Part shown: in pieces, positions 8,440 to 15,535 of the stretch | Layout: every line of letters begins with the position of its first letter | How positions within the stretch are numbered: position 1 is the first letter of the stretch | Origin: an uncultured Geobacteraceae bacterium | Lineage (GTDB): Bacteria; Desulfobacterota; Desulfuromonadia; Desulfuromonadales; Geopsychrobacteraceae | Length of the DNA: 31,152 nucleotides | NCBI GenBank assembly: GCA_937958075.1 | Contig: CALFFB010000297.1 | Location: 1-31,152 of the forward strand | Reading direction: 5' to 3' | Notes under the pieces: generated by a model | Database searches by the model: none | What the model was told of the DNA's origin: nothing | The model's input: only the letters and a program-made list of their open reading frames with translations | Made by a program: the position numbers and the translations under genes

Positions 8440-9348
8440 CTAATGCTTGTTGATGCCAAGCAGCTGCTTCAGCGCGTGCTGAGCTATGGCCGGGTTTTCC
8501 TTCAGCCGCCGCCGTGAATAGGGCAGCCAATCGCGGCCGAAGGGCACATAAATGCGCAGACGGTGACCGTTTTTCAGAATAATTTCACGTAATTCCTCGT
8601 CGACGCCAAGAAGCATCTGGAATTCGTACTGCTCCGGCTTGAGCCCCATCTTCCGCACCAGATGCATGGCCTCGTAGACCAGCAGTTCGTCATGGGTGGC
8701 GATGGCGGCATAAGCGCCCTGCTTGATCATCAGCTCCAGGCAGTGGATAAAATTACGGTTGATGGCCTGGGGATTCTTCCAGGCGTGCAGGCGCGGCTCG
8801 ACATAGATCCCCTTGCACAGGCGATAGTTCTGATAAGCACCGTCATGGTCGATAATATCCTGGGGTGTGCGCCGCAGGTAGGACTGCAACACCGTCCCGA
8901 CATGACCGGCGAACTCGGTACGTAGCTGATTGTAACAGGCCAGGGTATCGTCAGTGGTCCCGATATCCTCCATGTCGATACGCACGAAATTATTGATCTT
9001 ATCGGCCGCCGTCACCAACTCGCGGATCAGTCCGTAGCAACGCTCCTTGTCCAGCAGCAGGCCCATCTGCGTCGGCTTGATGGACAGATTGGCGTTGAGC
9101 TGCTCCTTGTCGATGGTCTGCAGGATCTCAAGGGCCTGGTTCTTGAAGTCTTCCGCCTGACGGAATTCGGTAATGAACTCACCCAGGATGTCGATGGTGG
9201 TCATCATCCCCTGGCTGTTGAGGTCTTTGGTGACCCGCACGGCATCCTGCAGGGTCGGGCCGGCGATGTACCCCTTGGCGAAATAACTGACAATGGGCTT
9301 GGGCACATGCATGATGGTTTTAGCGACAGCGTAATTAAAAAGCGACAT
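8440..9348 (-). CDS. putB: Proline dehydrogenase (monofunctional)
   Basis: FAD-dependent proline dehydrogenase oxidises L-proline to 1-pyrroline-5-carboxylate and passes electrons to the quinone pool. The sequence is a 302-residue single-domain beta/alpha barrel of the short, stand-alone type rather than the PutA fusion. It has the C-terminal substrate-binding signature YSRRRLKEN (277-285), the barrel segments SIKPTQMGLLLD, FVRIDMEDIGTTDDT and CKGIYVEPRLHAWK, and IATHDE. The ATG at 9348 has AGGGG eight bases upstream. It follows the P5C dehydrogenase gene by 188 bases on the same strand, so the two steps from proline to glutamate are encoded together. The symbol follows stand-alone enzyme usage; other names are in use. 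Confidence 0.95.
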   Translation of the reverse strand: MSLFNYAVAKTIMHVPKPIVSYFAKGYIAGPTLQDAVRVTKDLNSQGMMTTIDILGEFITEFRQAEDFKNQALEILQTIDKEQLNANLSIKPTQMGLLLDKERCYGLIRELVTAADKINNFVRIDMEDIGTTDDTLACYNQLRTEFAGHVGTVLQSYLRRTPQDIIDHDGAYQNYRLCKGIYVEPRLHAWKNPQAINRNFIHCLELMIKQGAYAAIATHDELLVYEAMHLVRKMGLKPEQYEFQMLLGVDEELREIILKNGHRLRIYVPFGRDWLPYSRRRLKENPAIAQHALKQLLGINKH

Positions 9349-9443
9349 AGGGCGCCCCTGGTCTGAAGGAAAAAGTGATATACGGTCAGTTTGCTACATT
9401 TCCTGTTACTGTCATGGGTTCGGGGTGTCTATGACAAGGGTGT

Positions 9444-9465
9444 CTGTCGCCAGGGATGGCGACAG
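9444..9465 (-). other. Stem-loop between P5C dehydrogenase and proline dehydrogenase genes
   Basis: CTGTCGCCA pairs perfectly with TGGCGACAG around a four-base loop (9-bp stem). No T-run follows on the minus strand, so it is not a classical terminator. It may mark a processing or mRNA-stabilising site inside the put transcript. Confidence 0.5.
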
Positions 9466-9536
9466 TCAAGCGGCCAGGGAAGGCGAAAAGCGTCCCTTGG
9501 AATAGAGCACCCCGAATCCATTACTCGCCGGCAGAA

Positions 9537-11186
9537 TCAGTCCGCAGCCATGTAGGGATATTCAAAGCTGCGCGGCGGCACGAAGTTCTCCTTGATGGCC
9601 CGCACCGACACCCAGCGCATCAGGTTCTGCTTGCTGCCCGCCTTGTCGTTGGTGCCGGAAGCACGCGCCCCGCCGAAGGGCTGCTGTCCAACCACGGCTC
9701 CCGTCGGCTTGTCGTTGATATAGAAGTTACCGGACGCATTCATCAGCTTGGTCGTGGCCTCGCTGATGGCGAGACGATCCTGGGCAAACACGGCGCCGGT
9801 CAGGCTGTAGGGAGAGGTCTTGTCGCACAGCTCAAGAGCCGCCTCGAATTCGCTGTCAGGATAACGGTACAGGGTCAGTACCGGGCCGAAGATTTCTTCC
9901 TCCATGGTCTTGAACTGGGGATTGCTGGTGACGATCACCGTCGGCTCAATGAAAAAGCCCTTGCTGTCGTCATAGTTGCCGCCAATGACAATCTCCGCGT
10001 CCTTTGCTGCCTTGGCATAATCGATGTACTCGGTAATCGACTTAAAAGCGTTGCGATCGATAACCGCATTAAAGAAGGTGGTGAAATCGTTCACATCCCC
10101 CATCTTGATGCGGCCACACTGGGCTTTGAGCTCGGCCATCACCGGTTCCCAGATGGATTCGGGAACATAGGCGCGGGAGGCGGCGGAGCACTTCTGTCCC
10201 TGATATTCAAAGGCGCCACGCACCATGGCCGTGGCCAGGGCAGGAACATCGGCGGAAGCATGGGCGAAGATGAAATCCTTGCCGCCGGTTTCACCGACGA
10301 TGCGCGGATAGCTCTTGTAGCGATTGTCGGCGATGTTGGTGCCGATCCGCTTCCACATGGACTGGAAGACCCCGGTGCTGCCGGTGAAATGGATGCCACC
10401 GAAATCCGGACTGTCGAGGCAGGTGTCGCCGACATCGGCGCCGGAGCCGGGCACGAAATTGATGACGCCGTCGGGCAGTCCGGCTTCCTGCAGCAGCTTC
10501 ATAAAGTAATAGGGGGCATAAACCGCCGAGGATGCCGGCTTCCACACCACCGTATTGCCCATGATCGCCGGCGAGGTCGGCAGGTTGCCGGCAATGGCGG
10601 TAAAGTTGAAGGGCGCGATGGCAAAGACGAACCCTTCGAGGGGGCGATGCTGGACATAGTTCCAGATGGGTGACGGCGAGTGCAGGGGCTGATCGGCATA
10701 CACCTGCTGGGCGAAATACACATTGAAACGCAGGAAATCGATGAGTTCGCAGGCTGAATCAATCTCCGCCTGGAAGGGGCTCTTGCTGATATTGAGCATG
10801 GTCGCGGCATTGACCAGAAAACGGTAGGGACCGGCAAGCAGTTCCGCCGCCTTGAGGAAGATCGCCGCCCGCTCTTCCCAGCGCAGGCTTTCCCATTGCG
10901 GCTTGGCCGCCATGGCCGCGTCAATAGCCATCTGGGTTTCCTTGGGCCCGGCCTTGTGATACTGGCCGAGGGTCACGGAATGATCATGGGGACAGGCAAT
11001 TTTTGCCAATTGACCGGTACGTACTTCCTTGCCGCCGATAATCAGCGGCACCTCGACCTCTTTGCCCTTGAGCTCATTAAGGGCATCACGCAGCTTGCTG
11101 CGCTCTGGAGTCCCCGGCGCGTAGGAAAGAACCGGCTCATTGTTGGGAAACGGGACACTGATGGCTGCATTGTTGACAAGACTCAT
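9537..11186 (-). CDS. pruA: L-glutamate gamma-semialdehyde (P5C) dehydrogenase
   Basis: NAD(P)-dependent aldehyde dehydrogenase that converts glutamate semialdehyde, formed from P5C, to glutamate: step two of proline catabolism. At 549 residues it matches the ALDH4A1-like group 1 P5C dehydrogenases, with their characteristic N-terminal extension. Catalytic residues visible are Asn194 (APFNF), Glu299 (VGETGGKDF) and the nucleophile Cys333 (YQGQKCSAASR). EEEIFGPVLTLYRY is the cofactor-ribose Glu region, and GAVVGQQPFGGARASGTNDKAG gives substrate specificity. The start at 11186 is set by AGGAG a few bases upstream; an earlier in-frame Met has no such site. A sigma54 promoter lies about 90 bases upstream, making this the first gene of the operon. 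Confidence 0.95.
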   Translation of the reverse strand: MSLVNNAAISVPFPNNEPVLSYAPGTPERSKLRDALNELKGKEVEVPLIIGGKEVRTGQLAKIACPHDHSVTLGQYHKAGPKETQMAIDAAMAAKPQWESLRWEERAAIFLKAAELLAGPYRFLVNAATMLNISKSPFQAEIDSACELIDFLRFNVYFAQQVYADQPLHSPSPIWNYVQHRPLEGFVFAIAPFNFTAIAGNLPTSPAIMGNTVVWKPASSAVYAPYYFMKLLQEAGLPDGVINFVPGSGADVGDTCLDSPDFGGIHFTGSTGVFQSMWKRIGTNIADNRYKSYPRIVGETGGKDFIFAHASADVPALATAMVRGAFEYQGQKCSAASRAYVPESIWEPVMAELKAQCGRIKMGDVNDFTTFFNAVIDRNAFKSITEYIDYAKAAKDAEIVIGGNYDDSKGFFIEPTVIVTSNPQFKTMEEEIFGPVLTLYRYPDSEFEAALELCDKTSPYSLTGAVFAQDRLAISEATTKLMNASGNFYINDKPTGAVVGQQPFGGARASGTNDKAGSKQNLMRWVSVRAIKENFVPPRSFEYPYMAAD

Positions 11187-11273
11187 AATTCTCCTCTCCT
11201 GATGAAGGGTGAATGGGATAAGTGGGAACACTCCACGCTGATCTGTAGTTTAGATCATCAGTCATCATCACCG

Positions 11274-11290
11274 AGCAAAGACAATGCCAT
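11274..11290 (-). promoter_or_regulatory. sigma54 (-24/-12) promoter of the proline/LIV operon
   Basis: The minus strand reads ATGGCATTGTCTTTGCT. The invariant GG and GC doublets are ten bases apart, and TGGCA and TTGCT match the -24 and -12 consensus. Transcription would start near 11262, giving a leader of about 75 bases before the pruA ATG. The presence of a sigma54 activator gene in the same operon supports the call. Confidence 0.8.
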
Positions 11291-11513
11291 CATCTCAAAA
11301 AACCATAAGACATTAGCTGAACATCAAAGAATCTACATATTATTTCAAATGGTTAGGATTTTTCTTCTGGGCACTGCAAAAGCAATTTCAATTTTTCTCT
11401 GGAGGAGCGGGACGAAAAACAGGGGGCCGATTATGCAGATGCGCATAACGATTCATGGATGAGTAAAAAGCAGGCAAAACCGCATAGCGGGCGTAGCAAC
11501 GCCCGACAGGCCT
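11291..11513. other. Non-coding upstream region of the put/liv operon
   Basis: No credible gene is seen between the sigma54 promoter and the end of the VOC gene. The stretch is unusually AT-rich for the window (about 11291-11400), as expected of a region bent between an enhancer and a sigma54 promoter. It holds the inverted repeat at 11431-11448 and the hairpins at the VOC 3' end. I could not identify a convincing IHF site by eye. Confidence 0.6.
11431..11448. promoter_or_regulatory. Candidate enhancer (UAS): TATGC-N6-GCATA inverted repeat
   Basis: The site reads TTATGCAGATGCGCATAA, with perfect 6-bp arms around a six-base spacer. Its centre is about 150 bp upstream of the -24 element of the pruA promoter, normal for a sigma54 enhancer. 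The same core with the same spacer occurs at a similar distance upstream of the dctQ sigma54 promoter (15493-15510). The likely binder is the regulator at 1059-2780 and/or its paralogue at 15536-17263. Confidence 0.6.
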
Positions 11514-11526
11514 CTAGGGCAGAGGC
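11488..11526 (-). terminator. Tandem hairpins at the 3' end of the VOC gene
   Basis: Two adjacent perfect stems lie at the end of the TRAP/VOC transcript. GCCTCT/AGAGGC (11510-11526) spans the stop codon. CGGGCGT/ACGCCCG (11488-11505) follows it. No immediate U-tract is present (a TTTT and a TTTTT occur further on), so termination may be inefficient or rho-assisted. Confidence 0.5.
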
Positions 11527-12164
11527 ACGCCCAGTACGCGCTGTCCGGATGGCGTGGCAATGGTGGCAACGAGTCCGGGCGGAGTTGCAGCTGAACCAGC
11601 GGCAAAAGAGAGAGGACCGGCACAATTGATGGCCGCAAGCAGTTGTTTCAGGCGAGGCAGGTCGGGATGAACAAGCCGAAGATCGACCAGGCGCAATCCC
11701 TGGTCCCGCAGAGAGGAGGCCGGATGCACTCCCGGGGGCCAGGCGATCAACGCGGGCGCGACACCGCCCAGGGGCGGTACGCCATTGTCAGGAATGGTAA
11801 TCTGCCAGGACAGCTGATCGCGGCTCATGGTGGTGACATCACCCAGAGGCTCCGTACTGGCCGCTGCCACGGCACGGATATCCGCAGTGCGAGCGACCCA
11901 GGTCGACAGACGCGGCTCCTCAGACTGCCCATAAGTGTCCAACCCGAACCAGCGCGGGCGCTGCGGCGCCGGCGCTGACGGGTCGATGGCAATAACCTCC
12001 AGATAACAGGAAGGACCGAGCCCCAACAGCAGATTGTGGGTGCCCATGCGCCCATGCTTGCCGCCGGGCTGCATCTCCACGCCAAGGGCCTGCCGAATAA
12101 AGTCCGCACCAGCCTCCAGCGACGGGGCGGTGACCACCAGATGATCAATTTCACATGACAGCAT
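11514..12164 (-). CDS. VOC-superfamily (glyoxalase-like) protein
   Basis: A 216-residue protein resembling the Glyoxalase-like (Glyoxalase_3) group. It opens with CEIDHLVVTAPSLEAGADFIRQALG and continues with GGKHGRMGTHNLLLGLGPSCYLEVIAID, the usual first VOC module in which His7 and the Glu in YLEVIAID would be metal ligands. A longer, less conserved second half ends in VATIATPSGQRVLGVPLP. The start at 12164 has GGAG seven to eight bases upstream. It is the last gene of the TRAP transporter operon, 69 bases after dctP, so it may act on the imported compound; the substrate is unknown. Members of this family are mostly uncharacterised. Confidence 0.8.
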   Translation of the reverse strand: MLSCEIDHLVVTAPSLEAGADFIRQALGVEMQPGGKHGRMGTHNLLLGLGPSCYLEVIAIDPSAPAPQRPRWFGLDTYGQSEEPRLSTWVARTADIRAVAAASTEPLGDVTTMSRDQLSWQITIPDNGVPPLGGVAPALIAWPPGVHPASSLRDQGLRLVDLRLVHPDLPRLKQLLAAINCAGPLSFAAGSAATPPGLVATIATPSGQRVLGVPLP

Positions 12165-12182
12165 TAACACACTCCAACGAGA

Positions 12183-12211
12183 GCGGGGCCGCCCGGAGGG
12201 AGCGACCCCGC
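12183..12211 (-). other. Strong stem-loop between dctP and the VOC gene
   Basis: A 10-bp stem (one G-U pair), GCGGGGTCGC with GCGGCCCCGC on the minus strand, closes a nine-base loop. It lies just after the dctP stop and just before the ribosome binding site of the VOC gene. There is no U-tract. It probably stabilises the dctP message or reduces read-through and translation of the VOC gene. Confidence 0.6.
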
Positions 12212-12233
12212 AATGACTCATGACCGCAACTGA

Positions 12234-13280
12234 TTAGTCCTCGTAACCCAGGACCCTGGCGTCGTCTTTGTAACCAAGCTCCCACAGGGTATTGCGATAA
12301 ATCTCCAGAAACTCTTTACCTTCGTCCGACTTCTGGGCCTCGTCCATAACCACCTTGTGACCGGTGGCCCGGGCCTTGGCCTGGTCTTCGTCGCTCCAGG
12401 TGGTGACCGTTACGTTGGGCAGCGATTCCCACTTTTCGCGGGCAATGATTTCACGATTGTAGACCATGGCCGACAGATAGCGGATGCGGTCACGGGCAGC
12501 GATGACGATATCCTTGTGCTCCTGGGACAGGGCTTCCCAGTTTCTGGTGTTGACCACCAGAGGGAAATACTCACAGGTGCCGTTCTGCAGGGCCGGATCA
12601 AGAACATGGGTGGCAACCTCATGGAAGCCCATGCGCATGTTTTCATCCCAGAAGGTCCACTCGGCTGCTTCGATACTCTTGGTCTGCAGGGCGGTATAGA
12701 TATCCGGCGCCGACAGGGACACGGTTGTCGCGCCCAGAGCCTGATAGTAGCGGCCACCAATGCCGGAAGCGCGAATGCGCAGACCTTTGAGCTTGTCAAC
12801 GGAGTCGATAGGCACAACCGACATCAGCTGCTCGTACAGGGGGCTGACCATGGCGTGGCCGAGATAGGTCATGCGATGCTTGGCGTAGAGCTTTTCAAAC
12901 CAGGGCTCCAGCTTTTCGACCAGATAGGCGCCTTCGGCATAGGTGCTCAGGGGCGATCCCGGCTGGGTGGTGAAGTTGAACAGAGGATCCTTGCCGGGCC
13001 AGTAGGCGCTGTAGACCATGCCGGCGTTGACCAGTCCGTTCTGAATATTGTCAAAGGTTTCAAACACCGGGAACAGAACCCCGGCCGGATAGACGGAAAT
13101 AACAAACTCGCCGCCCGAGAGGGTTTTCACCGTTTCAGCGAACACTTCAGCAATGCGCTGCTGTTCGGTTCCAGGCATGGCATGGGTCACCAGGCGCCAG
13201 TTGACCTTGGCCGCGAACACCGACTGGGCTCCCATCACCAGAAGAAAGACCGACATCAAAACAACACACATTCTTTTCAT
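12234..13280 (-). CDS. dctP: TRAP transporter substrate-binding protein (DctP family)
   Basis: Periplasmic receptor of a tripartite (TRAP) secondary importer, 348 residues. A signal peptide (MKRMCVVLMSVFLLVMGAQS then VFA) precedes AKVNWRLVTHAMPGTEQQR. The ligand-carboxylate Arg is expected at Arg170 in LKGLRIRASG. The AEWTFWDENMRMGFHEVATHVL stretch and Asn244 (VVNTRNW) line the usual binding site. The EW pair with an aromatic-rich loop suggests a mono- or dicarboxylate or keto-acid-type ligand, but the substrate cannot be named. The start at 13280 has AAGGA eight bases upstream. It lies downstream of dctM after a 154-base gap, so its order in the operon is unusual. Confidence 0.93.
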   Translation of the reverse strand: MKRMCVVLMSVFLLVMGAQSVFAAKVNWRLVTHAMPGTEQQRIAEVFAETVKTLSGGEFVISVYPAGVLFPVFETFDNIQNGLVNAGMVYSAYWPGKDPLFNFTTQPGSPLSTYAEGAYLVEKLEPWFEKLYAKHRMTYLGHAMVSPLYEQLMSVVPIDSVDKLKGLRIRASGIGGRYYQALGATTVSLSAPDIYTALQTKSIEAAEWTFWDENMRMGFHEVATHVLDPALQNGTCEYFPLVVNTRNWEALSQEHKDIVIAARDRIRYLSAMVYNREIIAREKWESLPNVTVTTWSDEDQAKARATGHKVVMDEAQKSDEGKEFLEIYRNTLWELGYKDDARVLGYED

Positions 13281-13434
13281 AGCATCATCCTTTTCTCGAT
13301 AGATTTTCGCCGTCGTTTCAATCCACTGCGCATCTTACCAGATACAAATCAAAAAACCCCAGAATTCCTCACGTTAAAGCGGCATCCCTCCTTTCATTAT
13401 TAACATCGAATCAGAAGTTGTTCCCCTCAAGAAA

Positions 13435-14739
13435 CTAGAAACCCAGAAGATACCTCGGCAACCACATAATGATATCAGGGTAGATAAAAATTATCGCAAC
13501 ACAAAGCGCCTGCAGACACAGCAACGGCACACTCGATTTGTAGATCTCCACAATGTCGATATCCGCCGGCGTACAGCCTTTCAGATAAAACAGGCTGAAG
13601 CCAAAAGGTGGGGAGACATAGGCACTCTGCAGGATCACGTTGATAACCAGGCCGATCCACAGGGGGTCGAATCCCAGATTGACCAGAATCGGCGCGATAA
13701 TCGGCACCGCCAGAAAAATAACCGCTCCCGGCTCAAGAAACATCCCCATGAGAAACACAAAAATGACCGCGACCACGAACACCATATTGGGGCCACCCGG
13801 CATGTTCATGGCGAAATCAGCAACCAGGGCGTTACCGCCCAGACCGGAGAACACCGATCCGAAGGCGCTGGCGCCAATCATCATCCAGCCGACCATGGCC
13901 GTCACGCTCAGGGTCTCATAACCGGCGGAATAGATGATCTGCCAGTTCAGTCGCCCCTTGATCAGGCCAACCAGCAGGGCACCGGCAGCACCAAAGGCTG
14001 CTGCCTCCGTTGGGCTGGCCATGCCCAGCAGAATCGAACCCAACACGATGACAATAAGCAGCGCCGGCAGCACCACACTTTTCAGAGAGATCAGCTTCTC
14101 CAGCCAGCTGGCACGCTCCTCCTTCGGCAGTGCCGGCGCAAAATTCGGATCAATAAGGCCCCGGATAAACACATAGATGATATACAGCGAAGCCAGCACC
14201 ACCCCGGCGGCAATACCACCGGCGAAAAGTCCGCCAATGGAGACGCCGGTGACGACCCCGTAGAGAATCATGTTGGTACTCGGCGGGATCAGCTGACCCA
14301 GGGTCCCCCCGCCAAGAATGGAGGTCAGGGCACCCCGGCGATTATAGCCGTGCTTGAGCATCTGCGGCAGACCGATCAGGCCAAGCCCGATGACACCGGC
14401 GGCAACCACCCCCGACACCGCCCCCAGAATGGCGCCAACGAGAATGGTGGCAATGGCCAGTCCCCCGCGCAGCGCCCCCGACCATTTATAGAAGGTGTCG
14501 TATAAGTCTTCGACCACATTGGTTTTTTGCAGGATGTACGCCATGAAAATAAAAAGCGGAATAGCGATAATGACAAAATTGTTCATGGTGCCCCAGGTTG
14601 ACGACACCAGAATATTCAGCGCCCCCGGCCCCCACAAATAGTAGGAAAAGACAATTGCCACCGCCGCCAGGGAAAAGGCGATGGGCACTCCGGCGACCAG
14701 CAGCGGAAACAGGGCCAGAAACATGTAAAGTGGTGACAT
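13435..14739 (-). CDS. dctM: TRAP transporter large permease (DctM)
   Basis: Large membrane subunit of the TRAP importer, about 434 residues with some 11-12 hydrophobic segments. The family landmarks GVPIAFSLAAVAIVFSYYLWG, IAIPLFIFMAYILQKTNVVEDLYD, GGGTLGQLIPPSTNMILYGVVTG and NVILQSAYVSPPFGFSLFYLKG are present, the last two being the sodium/substrate-proximal loops of DctM. The ATG at 14739 has AGGAG about nine bases upstream; the longer frame overlaps dctQ and adds no conserved sequence. It sits 37 bases after dctQ. It couples import to the sodium gradient in characterised homologues. Confidence 0.95.
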   Translation of the reverse strand: MSPLYMFLALFPLLVAGVPIAFSLAAVAIVFSYYLWGPGALNILVSSTWGTMNNFVIIAIPLFIFMAYILQKTNVVEDLYDTFYKWSGALRGGLAIATILVGAILGAVSGVVAAGVIGLGLIGLPQMLKHGYNRRGALTSILGGGTLGQLIPPSTNMILYGVVTGVSIGGLFAGGIAAGVVLASLYIIYVFIRGLIDPNFAPALPKEERASWLEKLISLKSVVLPALLIVIVLGSILLGMASPTEAAAFGAAGALLVGLIKGRLNWQIIYSAGYETLSVTAMVGWMMIGASAFGSVFSGLGGNALVADFAMNMPGGPNMVFVVAVIFVFLMGMFLEPGAVIFLAVPIIAPILVNLGFDPLWIGLVINVILQSAYVSPPFGFSLFYLKGCTPADIDIVEIYKSSVPLLCLQALCVAIIFIYPDIIMWLPRYLLGF

Positions 14740-14776
14740 ATCAAACAATCTCCTGTTGAAAAGGCATTCGTCGTTA

Positions 14777-15244
14777 TTATTTCTGAAGCGACCGACCCCT
14801 GATATGACCGACAATATCGATCACGTTCTGTAATGCAATCAGCGCGCAGGATATGGGGATAATCCAGCGGAACCACCAGACATAAGGATTAAAGGGTGTC
14901 TGCATGATCGATCGCTCGCCGATCAGGGTGGCGTTCCAGGCCGTCGGCACACTGATAATGATCAGCACAACAACGACAAACAGGACGACCAGTTCAGAAA
15001 AAATGCCTTGGACCCGCTGCCATTTCGGTGGCAGATAATGATTGATGATATCGACGGTGACATGCTTTTTTTCCAGGTGACAGTAGGCTGAACCGAGCAT
15101 GAAAAAACAGCCAAAAAGGAAAATCGACATCTCAAAGGTCCAGCTAGGCGGACTTTTCAAGAAAAATGATTTCAGGGCACTGTAGACGATGATGGCTATC
15201 AGCGGCAGGATGAGCAGGGAAACAAGTCTGCCAAAACGTTTCAT
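14777..15244 (-). CDS. dctQ: TRAP transporter small permease (DctQ)
   Basis: Small membrane subunit of the TRAP importer, 155 residues with four hydrophobic segments. FEMSIFLFGCFFMLGSAYCHLEKKHVTVDIINHYLP is the conserved DctQ central motif (EKKHVTVD), followed by FRWIIPISCALIALQNV in the last helix. The start at 15244 has GAGG five bases upstream. It is the first gene of the TRAP operon, with a sigma54 promoter about 85 bases before it. Confidence 0.93.
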   Translation of the reverse strand: MKRFGRLVSLLILPLIAIIVYSALKSFFLKSPPSWTFEMSIFLFGCFFMLGSAYCHLEKKHVTVDIINHYLPPKWQRVQGIFSELVVLFVVVVLIIISVPTAWNATLIGERSIMQTPFNPYVWWFRWIIPISCALIALQNVIDIVGHIRGRSLQK

Positions 15245-15328
15245 AGGGACCTCGCGCAGTAACTTGGTAATCGTCAGTGATAAAAACAATGGAACAGTGA
15301 CTCAAAACAGCCAACAGGATAAAAGATT

Positions 15329-15345
15329 AGCAAAGATTTTGCCAA
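15329..15345 (-). promoter_or_regulatory. sigma54 (-24/-12) promoter of the TRAP operon
   Basis: The minus strand reads TTGGCAAAATCTTTGCT, a near-consensus -24/-12 element with GG and GC exactly ten bases apart. Predicted transcription start is near 15318, about 75 bases before the dctQ ATG, the same leader length as at the pruA promoter. The gene immediately upstream encodes a sigma54 activator. Confidence 0.85.
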
Positions 15346-15490
15346 CTTAAACGCTTCTGTCAAAAAAAACCGCGCTATCCCCTGGTTGAAAAATAACCCC
15401 CTGAAAAACAGTCCGTTACGGGTCTGAATCTTTCTCCCTGACTTGCGTCCGCAACCTCGTCCCGCAGGGCAGATGATCCTTTTCGCGCCA

Positions 15491-15530
15491 GGCTATGCGA
15501 AGCCGCATAGTCCGCCCGCGTGGTGCGGGC
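15491..15530 (-). terminator. Tandem hairpins after the EBP2 gene
   Basis: Directly after the regulator stop codon come GCCCGC/GCGGGC (15514-15530) and a 9-bp stem containing CTATGC...GCATAG (15491-15512). No U-tract follows, so termination efficiency is uncertain. The second stem coincides with the candidate enhancer listed separately, and either role would explain its symmetry. Confidence 0.45.
15493..15510. promoter_or_regulatory. Candidate enhancer (UAS): TATGC-N6-GCATA inverted repeat
   Basis: The site reads CTATGCGAAGCCGCATAG, with perfect 6-bp arms and a six-base spacer. Its centre is about 155 bp upstream of the -24 element of the dctQ promoter. Core and spacer match the site upstream of the pruA sigma54 promoter (11431-11448). 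Confidence 0.6.
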
Positions 15531-15535
15531 TTAAG

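Noticed and set aside
9456..10673. Plus-strand open frame of 405 codons opposite the P5C dehydrogenase
   Set aside because: The opposite strand carries an intact catalytic aldehyde dehydrogenase; the frame is a GC-bias shadow.
13376..13400. Tiny leader peptide (Met-Pro-Leu) after AAAGGAGG on the minus strand upstream of dctP
   Set aside because: The ATG is only one base from the ribosome site, and three codons are not evidence of a gene.
12357..13403. Plus-strand open frame opposite dctP
   Set aside because: Shadow of dctP, which has a signal peptide, ribosome site and family motifs.
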